A stretch of DNA of 64,000 nt, from NCBI RefSeq assembly GCF_014863605.1, contig NZ_CP062252.1:620001-684000 (forward strand), given 5' to 3'. The notes under the pieces are model-generated. The model saw only the letters and a list, made by a program, of their open reading frames with translations, ran no database searches and was not told the origin of the DNA. The position numbers and the translations under genes are program-made. How positions within the stretch are numbered: position 1 is the first letter of the stretch; each line of letters opens with the position of its first letter. Positions 40,637 through 50,769 of this stretch are shown piece by piece. This DNA comes from Pseudomonas allokribbensis (GTDB taxonomy: Bacteria > Pseudomonadota > Gammaproteobacteria > Pseudomonadales > Pseudomonadaceae).

Positions 40637-41938
40637 ATGTCTTCAACCACTACAAAATCCATAGATGTCAAAAAAAGCCTGGTTGAGGCGATTCTCGCCG
40701 GTCTGATTGCCCTGATCGTGTTCGGGCCGATTGTCGGCGTCGTTCTCGATGGCTACAGCTTCAACCTCGAACCGACCCGCGTGGCGTGGATCATTGCCAT
40801 CGTCATGGCCGGCCGGTTTGCCCTCAGCCTGTTCCTGCAAACCCCCAAGGGCCTGAAAATCCTCGAAGGATTCGAGAGCACCGGTTCCGGCGTGCATGTG
40901 CTGCCCGCCGATCACAAATCCAGGCTGCGCTGGATCATCCCGCTGCTGATCGTGCTGGCCGTGGCCGTGCCGTTCGTTTCCAACTCCTACCTGCTGGGCG
41001 TGGTCATCCTCGGTTTGATCTACGTACTGTTGGGGTTGGGACTGAACATCGTGGTCGGTCTGGCCGGCCTGCTCGACCTCGGTTACGTGGCGTTCTACGC
41101 CATCGGTGCCTACGGTCTGGCGCTCGGGTATCAGTACCTCGGCCTGGGTTTCTGGACGGTGCTGCCGCTGGCGGCAATCACTGCCGGGCTGGCCGGTTGC
41201 ATCCTCGGTTTCCCGGTGTTGCGACTGCACGGCGACTACCTGGCGATCGTGACCCTCGGTTTCGGTGAAATCATCCGTCTGATCCTCAACAACTGGCTGT
41301 CGCTAACAGGCGGCCCGAATGGCATGCCGGCGCCACTGCCGACCTTCTTCGGCCTGGAGTTCGGCAAGCGGGCGAAGGATGGCGGGGTGCCGTTCCACGA
41401 GTTCTTCGGCATCGCCTACAACCCGGACGTGAAGTATTACTTCATCTATGCGGTGTTGTTCCTGGTGGTGCTGGCCGTGCTGTACATCAAGCATCGTCTG
41501 GTGAAGATGCCGGTTGGCCGCGCCTGGGAAGCCCTGCGTGAAGACGAGATCGCCTGCCGCTCGATGGGCCTCAACCACGTGCTGGTCAAACTCTCGGCGT
41601 TCACTATCGGTGCATCCACCGCCGGTCTGGCAGGTGTGTTCTTCGCCACCTATCAAGGCTTCGTCAACCCGACCTCGTTCACCTTCTTCGAATCGGCGCT
41701 GATCCTCGCCATCGTCGTGCTCGGCGGCATGGGTTCGACCATCGGTGTGGTGATCGCAGCGTTCGTGCTGACGGTTGCTCCGGAACTGCTGCGCGGCTTC
41801 GCCGAATACCGTGTGCTGCTGTTCGGGATCCTGATGGTGTTGATGATGATCTGGCGACCTCGCGGGCTGATCCGCATCAGCCGTACCGGGGTCACTCCAC
41901 GCAAAGGTGCCATTCACTATGAGAGGACTGCGCCATGA
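40637..41938 (+). CDS. branched-chain-type amino acid ABC transporter permease (LivM/BraE type)
   Basis: 433 residues. An N-terminal extension with two or three helices precedes the LivM core beginning NSYLLGVVILGLIYVLLGLG, with GLLDLGYVAFYAIGAYG, and the loop GRAWEALREDEIACRSMGL that contacts the ATPases. It forms the translocation pore with the LivH-type subunit. Three bases separate it from the preceding stop, and the next gene overlaps its end by four bases (ATGA). Confidence 0.94.
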   Translation: MSSTTTKSIDVKKSLVEAILAGLIALIVFGPIVGVVLDGYSFNLEPTRVAWIIAIVMAGRFALSLFLQTPKGLKILEGFESTGSGVHVLPADHKSRLRWIIPLLIVLAVAVPFVSNSYLLGVVILGLIYVLLGLGLNIVVGLAGLLDLGYVAFYAIGAYGLALGYQYLGLGFWTVLPLAAITAGLAGCILGFPVLRLHGDYLAIVTLGFGEIIRLILNNWLSLTGGPNGMPAPLPTFFGLEFGKRAKDGGVPFHEFFGIAYNPDVKYYFIYAVLFLVVLAVLYIKHRLVKMPVGRAWEALREDEIACRSMGLNHVLVKLSAFTIGASTAGLAGVFFATYQGFVNPTSFTFFESALILAIVVLGGMGSTIGVVIAAFVLTVAPELLRGFAEYRVLLFGILMVLMMIWRPRGLIRISRTGVTPRKGAIHYERTAP

Positions 41939-42807
41939 GTGAAGTCGTACTCTCTGTTGAAAAACTGATGATGCACTTCGGTGGCATCAAGGCCTTGAGC
42001 GACGTCAGCCTGAAGGTCAAACGCAATTCGATCTTCGCCCTGATCGGCCCCAACGGCGCCGGCAAGACCACGGTGTTCAACTGCCTGACCGGGTTCTACA
42101 AGGCCTCTGGCGGCAAGATCGAACTCAACGTGCGTGGCCAGCAGACCAACGTCATCAAGTTGCTGGGCGAGTCGTTCAAGCCGACCGACTTCGTTTCACC
42201 GAAGAGCTTCGCCAGTCGCCTGTATTACAAGATGTTCGGCGGCACCCACCTGGTGAACCGCGCGGGCCTGGCCCGGACGTTCCAGAACATTCGCCTGTTC
42301 AAGGAAATGTCGGTGCTGGAAAACCTGCTGGTGGCCCAGCACATGTGGGTCAACCGCAACATGCTGGCCGGCATCCTCAACACCAAGGGCTATCGCAAGG
42401 CCGAAAGCGATGCGCTGGACTGCGCGTTCTACTGGCTGGAAGTGGTGGATCTGGTGGACTGCGCCAACCGTCTGGCCGGTGAACTGTCCTACGGCCAGCA
42501 ACGCCGTCTGGAGATTGCCCGGGCCATGTGCACTCGGCCGCAGATCATCTGCCTCGACGAACCGGCCGCCGGCCTCAACCCTCAGGAAACCGAAGCGCTG
42601 AGCGCGATGATCCGGCTGCTGCGCGACGAGCACGATCTGACCGTGGTGCTGATCGAACACGACATGGGCATGGTAATGAGCATTTCCGATCACATCGTGG
42701 TGCTGGACCACGGCATCGTCATCGCCGAGGGCGGTCCGGAGGCTATCCGTCACGATCCGAAGGTGATTGCGGCTTACCTGGGCGCTGACGAAGAGGAAGT
42801 CGTATGA
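41935..42807 (+). CDS. branched-chain-type amino acid ABC transporter ATPase (LivG/BraF type)
   Basis: 290 residues. Walker A GPNGAGKTT, signature LSYGQQRRLEIARAM and Walker B IICLDEPAAGLNPQE are intact. It carries the family's inserted segment between Walker A and the Q-loop (RGQQTNVIKLLGESFKPTDF). Cytoplasmic ATPase partner of the LivF-type subunit. ATGA overlaps at both ends tie it to its neighbours. Confidence 0.95.
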   Translation: MSEVVLSVEKLMMHFGGIKALSDVSLKVKRNSIFALIGPNGAGKTTVFNCLTGFYKASGGKIELNVRGQQTNVIKLLGESFKPTDFVSPKSFASRLYYKMFGGTHLVNRAGLARTFQNIRLFKEMSVLENLLVAQHMWVNRNMLAGILNTKGYRKAESDALDCAFYWLEVVDLVDCANRLAGELSYGQQRRLEIARAMCTRPQIICLDEPAAGLNPQETEALSAMIRLLRDEHDLTVVLIEHDMGMVMSISDHIVVLDHGIVIAEGGPEAIRHDPKVIAAYLGADEEEVV

Positions 42808-43520
42808 CGCAACCCATCCTCGAACTCAAGGATCTGGACGTGTTCTACGGCCCGATCCAGGCCCTCAAGGGCGTCTCGCTGCAGATCAACGAAGGTGAAA
42901 CCGTCAGCCTGATCGGCTCCAACGGCGCGGGCAAGTCGACGCTGCTGATGTCGATCTTCGGCCAGCCACGGGCGGCAGGCGGACAGATCGTTTATCAAGG
43001 CGTGGACATCACCCACAAGTCATCGCACTACATCGCCTCCAACGGCATCGCGCAGTCGCCGGAAGGGCGGCGGGTGTTCCCCGACATGACCGTCGAGGAA
43101 AACCTGCTGATGGGCACCATCCCGATTGGCGACAAGTACGCCAAGGAAGACATGCAGCGCATGTTCGAGCTGTTCCCGCGGCTTGAAGAGCGTCGCACTC
43201 AGCGCGCAATGACCATGTCCGGCGGCGAACAGCAGATGCTCGCCATCGCCCGGGCGCTGATGAGCCGTCCCAAGCTGTTGCTGCTGGATGAGCCGAGCCT
43301 GGGGCTGGCGCCGATCGTGGTCAAACAGATCTTCGCCACCCTGCGGGAACTGGCGAAAACCGGCATGACCATTTTCCTTGTCGAGCAGAACGCCAACCAT
43401 GCGTTGAAACTGTCCGACCGGGCGTACGTGATGGTCAACGGCGAGATCCGCCTGACGGGCACCGGCAAGGAACTGCTGGTGAATGAGGAGGTGCGTAACG
43501 CCTATCTCGGCGGGCACTGA
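42804..43520 (+). CDS. branched-chain-type amino acid ABC transporter ATPase (LivF/BraG type)
   Basis: 238 residues. Walker A GSNGAGKST, signature MSGGEQQMLAIARAL, Walker B LLLLDEPSLGLAPI and switch histidine region FLVEQNANHAL are seen. Last gene of the importer, starting inside the end of the preceding ATPase gene. A terminator lies 27 bases after its stop. Confidence 0.95.
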   Translation: MTQPILELKDLDVFYGPIQALKGVSLQINEGETVSLIGSNGAGKSTLLMSIFGQPRAAGGQIVYQGVDITHKSSHYIASNGIAQSPEGRRVFPDMTVEENLLMGTIPIGDKYAKEDMQRMFELFPRLEERRTQRAMTMSGGEQQMLAIARALMSRPKLLLLDEPSLGLAPIVVKQIFATLRELAKTGMTIFLVEQNANHALKLSDRAYVMVNGEIRLTGTGKELLVNEEVRNAYLGGH

Positions 43521-43529
43521 GTTTTCAGG

Positions 43530-44104
43530 TTTTCCACAGCGATACAGAGCCCCGAGACGCCAGTCCCGGGGCTTTTTTGTATCCAGAATCCATCACGATC
43601 CACGCCATTCCCGAAATTGTGGAAAACAAAATCCCCAACCTGCCAAAGCGCGACATATAGACGCTGCAAATCGCTGTTTTTCCACAGTTTTGACTTGTCC
43701 CCGTTTGCTGTGGAGCCGGCTGTGAATAACGTGGGAGTAGCTGGCTGAGAGCCTTTCAAACCGTGGCTTGCAGGCCAGTGATTGTTTTTTGATCAGGCCT
43801 TTTCCCAGTTGCTGGGGGTTCGTTTGTCAACCTTTTTATGGCCATGGCAAAACAGGCGAATGCATGTGCGCAAGCCTGTGGATAAGTCTGTGATTAAACT
43901 CTGGAAAGACTGCGCTAAGGGCCGTGATTACTGGCCCTGCGCAATCACGGCGGTGACCGGTCGGTCGTGCAAAATGCCTTGCCCGGCACAATCGGCGGAT
44001 CAGGGTCAAGCGAAAAACTTTGCTTTTGCGGCGCAAAGCCTTGTGTGGCGTGGCTTTGCGCATTTCCACTTGCCCCCGGAAACTGTGGAAGGGCTTGTGG
44101 ATAA
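43530..44104. other. non-coding region with a cluster of DnaA-box-like sites
   Basis: About 700 bases between the transporter operon and the SDR gene hold no convincing gene. Three exact TTATnCACA 9-mers occur in reverse orientation: TGTGAATAA at 43721-43729, TGTGGATAA at 43877-43885 and at 44096-44104. Three one-mismatch forms of TTATCCACA lie at 43530-43538 (TTTTCCACA), 43618-43626 (TGTGGAAAA) and 43678-43686 (TTTTCCACA). A hairpin CCGTGATT/AATCACGG lies at 43922-43950. A DnaA-titrating or DnaA-regulated site is possible but not demonstrated. Confidence 0.45.
43548..43578 (+). terminator. terminator of the liv-type operon
   Basis: AGCCCCG and CGGGGCT arms around a 12-base loop, followed by a run of T. 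Confidence 0.85.
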
Positions 44105-44229
44105 CGTGCGTGCATGTGGCTACAGGCCACGCCACTCAAGGCGTTGCGAGCATTGATCAAATAATGAGCAAAAATGCACGCCAGTCGGTGGTTGCTCGTG
44201 AATGCGGGGCCGGGCATGCTGCCTGCTGA

Positions 44230-45042
<813 letters not shown>

Positions 45043-45172
45043 TACGGTTTTGTTCTCTTCGCCAGCGGGCTGGCGAAGAGGGCAAATCGGCCAGAATCTG
45101 GCAGTAAGGTAGACTCATCCCTCAACAACCCCGCCGCACCCTGCGGTTTTCAAGGTTTTTCGAGGAGTTCAA

Positions 45173-46078
45173 GTGAGTAACCGAGGTGAGCAGTCGCTGC
45201 TCAAACAATCGACCATCCTGATGTTCGCCGTGGCGATCGCCGGGATCGTCACCGGTTTTGTTTCGGGTTCCCAGTCCATCCTGTTCGATGGCTTTTTTTC
45301 GTTGATTGCAACGTTCATCAAAGTCCTGATGCTGATCACGGCGAAGCTCATCGCCAAGCAAAGCAACCAGCGCTTCCAGTTCGGCTTTTGGCATCTGGAG
45401 CCAATGGTGCTGCTGATCGAGGGCAGTTTCCTGCTGCTGATCGCGATCTATGCGTTTCTCAACGGCGTGTTCGGCATCATCAACGGCGGTCGTGAAATCG
45501 AGCTGGGCCTGGTGATCATCTACGCGGCGGTGTTTACCGTTGTCGAGTTCGCCTACTTCTTCTACGTGCGCCACCGTAATCGCAAGCTCAAGTCGAGCCT
45601 GATCCAGTTCGACAACATCAGTTGGCTGGTGGACGCGATGCTGTCGGTGGGCCTGTTGATCAGTTTCCTCGCGGCGCTGCTGCTCAAGTCCCAGGGCTAT
45701 GGCGAATGGGCGAAATTTGTCGACCCGCTGATTCTCATCGTGCTGGCCCTGACCATGCTGCCGCCGGCCTTCAAGATCCTTGGCCCGGCGCTGCGTGACG
45801 TGCTCGGTATTGCGCCGGACACGCTGGACGATCAAGTCCGTCAGGTAATGGACGCGGCCAAGGTCGAGCATGGTTTCGACGACTACGTGTCCTATGTGCA
45901 GAAACACGGGCGAGCGCGGTTCATCGAGATTCATGTGGTGTTGCCGGCGGATTACCGACTGCAGAGCGTCGGCCAGCTGGATGTGCTGCGCGAGGCGATT
46001 TCCGCGAAGCTGGGCAAACCGGATGCGGCGCGCTGGCTGACCATCAGCTTCACTGGCGACAGGAAGTGGATTGCCTGA
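45173..46078 (+). CDS. cation diffusion facilitator family transporter
   Basis: 301 residues from a GTG start with CGAGGAG upstream. Six predicted helices; the first includes SQSILFDGFFSLIAT, where CDF metal-binding residues lie (here an FDGFFS version of the usual SxxxxxDxxxD pattern). A second conserved region is NISWLVDAMLSVG. A short cytoplasmic C-terminal domain follows. It probably exports a divalent cation such as Zn2+, Co2+ or Fe2+ in exchange for protons; the site residues do not settle the metal. Confidence 0.87.
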   Translation: MSNRGEQSLLKQSTILMFAVAIAGIVTGFVSGSQSILFDGFFSLIATFIKVLMLITAKLIAKQSNQRFQFGFWHLEPMVLLIEGSFLLLIAIYAFLNGVFGIINGGREIELGLVIIYAAVFTVVEFAYFFYVRHRNRKLKSSLIQFDNISWLVDAMLSVGLLISFLAALLLKSQGYGEWAKFVDPLILIVLALTMLPPAFKILGPALRDVLGIAPDTLDDQVRQVMDAAKVEHGFDDYVSYVQKHGRARFIEIHVVLPADYRLQSVGQLDVLREAISAKLGKPDAARWLTISFTGDRKWIA

Positions 46079-46084
46079 TGTTAT

Positions 46085-46112
46085 GTGGCGAGGGAGTTTG
46101 CTCCCTCGCCAC
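46085..46112. repeat. REP-type hairpin, probable terminator for both flanking genes
   Basis: GTGGCGAGGGAG, TTTG, CTCCCTCGCCAC: a perfect 12-base-pair hairpin of a kind very common between genes in fluorescent pseudomonads. It sits between convergent genes. Confidence 0.75.
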
Positions 46113-46117
46113 GGCTG

Positions 46118-47251
46118 TCAGCTCAGATAGTCGGCGAGGCCGCGATAGCAGGTCGCCAAGTGATACGGCGTGGTCGACGGCATGTCCTTGCGGCTGACCT
46201 CGCCCTGTTCGTCGCGGCACTCGTTCCAGCCACCTGCATGCAGGAAGCGCTGCTGCAACGCCTGCAACTGGCGCAGCACGGCGGCTTCGCTGCCCGGACG
46301 CAGTGTCAGCGCGCGCAGGTATTCGGCCTGGGCCCAGATGCGCTGGGTCGAATCTTTCGGGCGTCCGTCCCTATTCAGATCGAGCATGGCCCGCACGGCA
46401 CCGGACGGCTGCACCACACCGAACTGCTCGGTGAACGCAAAGGCCCGGTCCAGGGCGGCATGCAGTTTCGAACCGCGCAGCAGGGGCGAGGACTCCAGCA
46501 GGAAATACCACTCGAACTGATGGCCCGGTTCATACCAGTTATCCACAGCCCCCAGCGGTTTTTCCATCAGCACGCCATGTTGCGGATCGACGAAACGCTT
46601 GTGCATGGCTGTGCATAACTCGCTCAGCGCTTGCTTGACCTGTGCGTCTTCGCGCACGGCCAGCGTGGCCAGGAAGGCTTCGGCCAGGTGCATCAATGGG
46701 TTTTGCAGCGGGCCGGTTTCCAGGGTAATCCAGTCACGGTCGAGGCAGGCTTCATAGAGGCCGTCACCGGTGGCGAAACGCCGGCCGATGACTTCCAGCG
46801 CAGCGTTCAGGGTCGATTCGACCAAGGGCTCGCGGGACTTTTCCCAGTAATGCGCGCAAGCGAACAGGATGAAGGCGTGGGTGTAGAGGTCCTTGCGCTG
46901 ATCCAGCGGTTTGCCCTGCGGATCGATGCTGTAGAACCAGCCGCCGTGCTCGGCATCGTGGAAGTGCCGTTGCAGGGAGCGGAACAGTGCGGCCGCCCGA
47001 GCTTCGGCGTTATCCACAACCCCGATCAGGCTGGAAAACAGATACAGCTGCCGTGCGCAGGCCATGGCCCGATAGCGCTGCGGTGGCAGCGGCTGATGCG
47101 CGGCGTCCAGCGCTTCGTAAGGCAACGCCATGTCGGCGTTCCAGCCCGGTCCTTGCCAGAGGGGCACGATCACGTCCAGAAAGTGCTGTTGCACTTCACC
47201 GAACAGGGTGGTCAATTCAGGCAGAGAGGTGGAGCGGGAAGCGTGGGGCAT
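46118..47251 (-). CDS. AGE family epimerase/isomerase (sugar isomerase)
   Basis: 377 residues. An (alpha/alpha)6-barrel of the N-acylglucosamine 2-epimerase/aldose-ketose isomerase family. Conserved stretches include GGWFYSIDPQGKPLDQRKDLYTHAF, WYEPGHQFEWYFLL and ECRDEQGEVSRKDMPSTTPYHLATCY, which hold the His residues of the active site. Members interconvert mannose and fructose or epimerise N-acylglucosamine; the sequence alone does not choose. The ATG has only a weak Shine-Dalgarno. It appears to be a single-gene unit. Confidence 0.9.
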   Translation of the reverse strand: MPHASRSTSLPELTTLFGEVQQHFLDVIVPLWQGPGWNADMALPYEALDAAHQPLPPQRYRAMACARQLYLFSSLIGVVDNAEARAAALFRSLQRHFHDAEHGGWFYSIDPQGKPLDQRKDLYTHAFILFACAHYWEKSREPLVESTLNAALEVIGRRFATGDGLYEACLDRDWITLETGPLQNPLMHLAEAFLATLAVREDAQVKQALSELCTAMHKRFVDPQHGVLMEKPLGAVDNWYEPGHQFEWYFLLESSPLLRGSKLHAALDRAFAFTEQFGVVQPSGAVRAMLDLNRDGRPKDSTQRIWAQAEYLRALTLRPGSEAAVLRQLQALQQRFLHAGGWNECRDEQGEVSRKDMPSTTPYHLATCYRGLADYLS

Positions 47252-47307
47252 GGGCGGACGTCGTCACGGCAGGGGCGATTGCGCGACATGGTAGCAGAGA
47301 GTGGCGA

Positions 47308-47338
47308 TCGATCGTTCCCGCGCCATGCGCGGGAGCGA
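47308..47338. repeat. GC-rich inverted repeat downstream of hupE
   Basis: GATCGTTCCCGCGC, CAT, GCGCGGGAGCGATC. A variant of the repeat seen at 36721 and 59983. It lies just past the hupE stop on the minus strand and may act as its terminator. Confidence 0.7.
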
Positions 47339-47351
47339 TCAGAGGTGCCAT

Positions 47352-47924
47352 TCAGCCGGCCAGCAACCACGCGCCCATCACCGCCGAAGCGGCTCCGGCC
47401 AGTCGCACCAGTGGTGCAGCCGCCTGAGGCAGAAAACGCACGACCGCATAACCCGTTGCATGCAGGGCAGCTGTCGCGACCACGAAACCGGCGGCATACG
47501 CCCATGGGCTCGACATGTCCGGCAGCTCCAGACCGTGGGCCACGCCATGGAACAGCGCAAACAGCGCCGTTGCCGCCACCGCCATCACCAATGGCGGGCG
47601 CACCGCCAGCGCCACCGCCAGGCCCAGCGCCAGTACCGAGGCAGCAATCCCGCTTTCCAGCGCCGGCAACTCCAGCCCTTCAAAGCCGAGCAGGCCGCCG
47701 ATCAGCATGGTGCCAACAAAGGTGCACGGCAGCGCCCAGCGCGCGGCGCCTTGTTGCTGCGCGGCCCACAAGCCGACGGCCACCATCGCCAGCAAATGGT
47801 CGAGGCCGCCGATCGGGTGGCTGATGCCGGCCACCAGGCCAGAGTCGCCGTGTCCGGGGTGGGCGAAGGCCAGTGCCGGTGTCAGCAGGAGTGCGACGGC
47901 GCCGAGAATGCGTTTGAGTGTCAT
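47352..47924 (-). CDS. HupE/UreJ family protein (putative nickel permease)
   Basis: 190 residues. A signal-like N-terminus ends ALAFAHPGHGD; the HPGHG motif and HPIGGLDHLLAMVAVGLWAA are diagnostic for HupE/UreJ. About six helices. It probably brings Ni2+ to urease maturation. Last gene of ureE-ureF-ureG-hupE, 27 bases after ureG. Confidence 0.93.
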   Translation of the reverse strand: MTLKRILGAVALLLTPALAFAHPGHGDSGLVAGISHPIGGLDHLLAMVAVGLWAAQQQGAARWALPCTFVGTMLIGGLLGFEGLELPALESGIAASVLALGLAVALAVRPPLVMAVAATALFALFHGVAHGLELPDMSSPWAYAAGFVVATAALHATGYAVVRFLPQAAAPLVRLAGAASAVMGAWLLAG

Positions 47925-47951
47925 GGATAAGCTTCCTTGTTGATCAGTGAA

Positions 47952-48566
47952 TCAGGCTGCGGTCAGCAGGCCCTGGCGTTCGATGAAGGCGATGATGTCT
48001 TCCAGGCCCTGACCGGTTTTCTGGTTGCTGAACACGAACGGCTTGCCGTTGCGCATGCGTTGAGTGTCGCTGTTCATCATCTCCAGCGAGGCGCCGACCA
48101 GCGGCGCGAGGTCGATCTTGTTGATCACCAGCAGGTCGGATTTGCAAATGCCGGGCCCGCCCTTGCGCGGCAGCTTGTCGCCGGCCGACACGTCGATCAC
48201 GTAGATGGTCAGGTCGGACAGCTCCGGGCTGAAGGTGGCGGAAAGGTTGTCGCCGCCGGACTCCACCAGAATCAGGTCCAGTCCCGGAAAACGCCGGTTC
48301 AGTTGATCCACCGCTTCAAGGTTGATCGAGGCGTCTTCGCGAATCGCCGTGTGCGGGCAGCCACCGGTTTCCACGCCGATGATGCGTTCCGGCGCCAGCG
48401 CTTCATTGCGAACCAGAAAGTCGGCGTCTTCGCGGGTGTAGATGTCGTTGGTGACCACCGCCAGGTTGTAGCGTTCGCGCAGCGCCAGACACAGGGCCAG
48501 GGTCAACGCGGTTTTGCCGGAACCGACCGGGCCGCCAATGCCGACGCGAAGGGGTTGTGTGTTCAT
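47952..48566 (-). CDS. ureG: urease accessory GTPase UreG
   Basis: 204 residues. A SIMIBI-class GTPase with P-loop GGPVGSGKT (11-19); [16 protein letters not shown] and [17 protein letters not shown] include the Cys-Pro-His metal site. It uses GTP to drive nickel insertion into urease with UreE, UreF and UreD/H. The start [11 protein letters not shown] fits the family. Urease structural genes are not in the window. Confidence 0.97.
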   Translation of the reverse strand: MNTQPLRVGIGGPVGSGKTALTLALCLALRERYNLAVVTNDIYTREDADFLVRNEALAPERIIGVETGGCPHTAIREDASINLEAVDQLNRRFPGLDLILVESGGDNLSATFSPELSDLTIYVIDVSAGDKLPRKGGPGICKSDLLVINKIDLAPLVGASLEMMNSDTQRMRNGKPFVFSNQKTGQGLEDIIAFIERQGLLTAA

Positions 48567-48588
48567 GTGATTCTCCAGATAAAAGGCC

Positions 48589-49263
48589 CTAGGAACGGAA
48601 CAGGCGGCTGTACTGGCGCTCATGGGCCATGCACGCCAGGGACAGACCGAACGCGGCGCTGCCGAGGTGTTCGGGATTGATTCGGGTGGCGTCCTGCTGC
48701 GCCTGTTGCAGCAGCGGCAGCAGTTCGCTGGTCAGGCGCTGGGCGGCTTGCTGGCCCAGCGGCAGGGTTTTCATCAGCACCGCGAGCTGGTTTTCCAGCC
48801 AGCTCCACATCCAGGCGGCGAGGGCGTCCTGTGGGTTGATCTGCCAGGCGCGGGCCGCCAGTGCCCAGCACAGGGCCAGGTGCGGTTCGGTGCATTGCTC
48901 AAGAAAATCGCGGGCCGGTGCGTCGAGTTCGGGCAAGCCGTTGAGCAATTGCTGCAACGAGTAGCCCATCTGCCGGCTCTCCAGATGCAGTTCACGGGTT
49001 TCGCGGCTGGCGCGGTGGCTTTCGCAGAGCTTGCGCAATTCATCCCAGTTTTCGTCCGCTGCGGTCTGGCAATGGGCGAGCAGCAGCGGCGCTTCGAACC
49101 GCGCGAGATTGAGCAGCAATTGATCGCTGATCCAGCGGCGAGCGCTGTCCGGACTGTCGACGCGGCCGTTATCCACCGCCATCTCCAGGCCTTGGGAATA
49201 GCTGTAACCGCCAATCGGCAACTGCGGACTGGCCAGGCGCAGCAGCGCCCAGGCCGGGTTCAC
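48589..49263 (-). CDS. ureF: urease accessory protein UreF
   Basis: 224 residues, all-helical. [21 protein letters not shown] at the N-terminus is the UreF signature. It gates UreG GTPase activity in the apo-urease complex. It overlaps the end of ureE by four bases and ends 22 bases before ureG. Confidence 0.95.
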   Translation of the reverse strand: MNPAWALLRLASPQLPIGGYSYSQGLEMAVDNGRVDSPDSARRWISDQLLLNLARFEAPLLLAHCQTAADENWDELRKLCESHRASRETRELHLESRQMGYSLQQLLNGLPELDAPARDFLEQCTEPHLALCWALAARAWQINPQDALAAWMWSWLENQLAVLMKTLPLGQQAAQRLTSELLPLLQQAQQDATRINPEHLGSAAFGLSLACMAHERQYSRLFRS

Positions 49264-49760
49264 AAACGGACGCCGAACTGGTGGAGTTTCGGCGCGTAGT
49301 TGAAGTCCTCGTCACCGTGTCGCGAATGGTGATGGCCGCCACCGTAGGCGCCGTGTTCCGGCTGGAACGGGGCTTCGATGGATTCGACCTGCGCGCCCAG
49401 TTGTTCAAGCATCGCCTTGAGTACGTAATCGTCGAGCAGACGCAACCAGCCGTCACCGACTTGCAGCGCAACATGGCGATTGCCCAGGTGATAGGCCGCG
49501 CGGGTCAATTCGAAAGCGTTGGCGCAGGTGACGTGCAGCAATTGTTCGGGGCGGGCGCAGACCCGGACGATCCGGCCATCTTCGGCTTGCAGGCATTCGC
49601 CGTCATGCAGCGGCGGCTGGCCGCGCTCCAGAAACAATCCGACGTCTTCGCCTTCGGCACTGAAACAGCGCAGGCGGCTTTTGCTCCGGGCTTCGAAAGT
49701 CAGGTGCAACTCGGCGGCCCAGACGGGTTGAGGGTCGATTCTGCGATGAATCACCAGCAT
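49260..49760 (-). CDS. ureE: urease accessory nickel metallochaperone UreE
   Basis: 166 residues. The UreE domains are followed by a His-rich C-terminal segment GGGHHHSRHGDED that can bind nickel; the central VTCANAFELTRAAYHLGNRH contains the dimer-interface His. AGGAAG precedes the ATG at 49758-49760. First gene of the accessory operon. Confidence 0.96.
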   Translation of the reverse strand: MLVIHRRIDPQPVWAAELHLTFEARSKSRLRCFSAEGEDVGLFLERGQPPLHDGECLQAEDGRIVRVCARPEQLLHVTCANAFELTRAAYHLGNRHVALQVGDGWLRLLDDYVLKAMLEQLGAQVESIEAPFQPEHGAYGGGHHHSRHGDEDFNYAPKLHQFGVRL

Positions 49761-49925
49761 CGGAAAGCTTCCTGCTATGGACAATGCTCAGGCTAGAGCA
49801 AGGGGCTTGCCAATCGGACGAGACGTAGGAAAACCCTGTCGGAGCCTAGCGGATGTTTCAAGATGTTGCAGGATTGTGAGGTGTTTTGGTGCATGAAGGT
49901 TTTTACATGCACCAATTTACGGCGC

Positions 49926-49954
49926 AAAAAAATCGCAGCTCCAGGCTGCGATTT
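49926..49954. terminator. intrinsic terminator downstream of the TetR gene
   Basis: AAAAATCGCAGC, TCCAG loop, GCTGCGATTTT. It lies nine bases past the minus-strand regulator gene. The core resembles the terminator at 10172-10203. Confidence 0.75.
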
Positions 49955-49962
49955 TGGTCTGC

Positions 49963-50595
49963 TTACTCGGTACTCCCGAGCCCTTGCCAGTGCTTGAGCC
50001 CGATAAAGATGAAGCGCAACTGCTGGGTGATCTTCGCCTGTGGCGTCAGATGCTCGGGCAGGGCTTCGGCCGGTGGATCGATGATGTCCGGCAGGGTGGC
50101 GAACACCGATTTGACGATCAGGTCGGCCATCACGCTCAGGCCTTCACGGTTCAGGTGCTGGAGTTTGGGCATCAAGGCCAGATCCGCCGCCAGGTCGGAA
50201 CTGATGTTTTCACGCAAACGGCCAATGGCCTGACGCACCGGCAGCGATCCGCCGTACTGCTCACGGGCCAGAAACAGGAACTGCGAACGATTGGCACTGA
50301 CTACGTCGAGGAAGATCCGTACCGACGCATCGATGATCCCGCCCATGACGAATTCATTGTGGCGCACCAGGCGGATGGTTTCGCGGAAGGTCTGGCCGAC
50401 TTCGCTGACCAGCACCAGGCCGAGTTCGTCCATGTCGGCGAAATGCCGGTAGAAACCGGTGGGCACGATGCCAGCGGTTTTCGTCACTTCACGCAGGCTC
50501 AGGCTGCCGAATCCTCGGCCGCTTTCCATCAAGTGGCGGGCAGCGTCCATCAGGGCGTTGCGGGTCTGTTGTTTCTGTTCGGCGCGGGGCAGCAT
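49963..50595 (-). CDS. desT: TetR-family regulator, DesT-like
   Basis: 210 residues. The helix-turn-helix is LREVTKTAGIVPTGFYRHFAD. Beginning MLPRAEQKQQTRNALMDAARHL and continuing SGRGFGSLSLRE, with ANRSQFLFLAREQYGGSLPVR in the ligand domain, it closely resembles P. aeruginosa DesT, which senses acyl-CoA saturation and represses desCB. The position next to ureEFG also matches desT. The desCB genes expected beside it are missing, so its targets here must lie elsewhere. The Shine-Dalgarno is weak. Confidence 0.85.
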   Translation of the reverse strand: MLPRAEQKQQTRNALMDAARHLMESGRGFGSLSLREVTKTAGIVPTGFYRHFADMDELGLVLVSEVGQTFRETIRLVRHNEFVMGGIIDASVRIFLDVVSANRSQFLFLAREQYGGSLPVRQAIGRLRENISSDLAADLALMPKLQHLNREGLSVMADLIVKSVFATLPDIIDPPAEALPEHLTPQAKITQQLRFIFIGLKHWQGLGSTE

Positions 50596-50722
50596 CGCAA
50601 GGGTGTGTTCTTAGGCAAGACAAGCGCCGCACTCTAGCAAATCGGCTTTGTCGGCGTCGAACGGCAGCGGGGGAGATGGAAGCGGGAAATCGCGACTTCT
50701 TTATACAGGCTGCTGAAAAGTC

Positions 50723-50753
50723 AAAAGCCCAATCCAGGGATTGGGCTTTTTTT
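50723..50753. terminator. terminator of the repeat-protein gene
   Basis: AAAAGCCCAATCC, AG, GGATTGGGCTTTT with extra T: perfect 13-base-pair arms, 17 bases past the minus-strand stop. Confidence 0.85.
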
Positions 50754-50769
50754 CCAGGCCGCCACGGGC

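Noticed and set aside
43782..44156. 124-codon plus-strand frame in the gene-free region
   Set aside because: No ribosome site, odd composition, and the DnaA-box-like sites run through it; nothing suggests coding.
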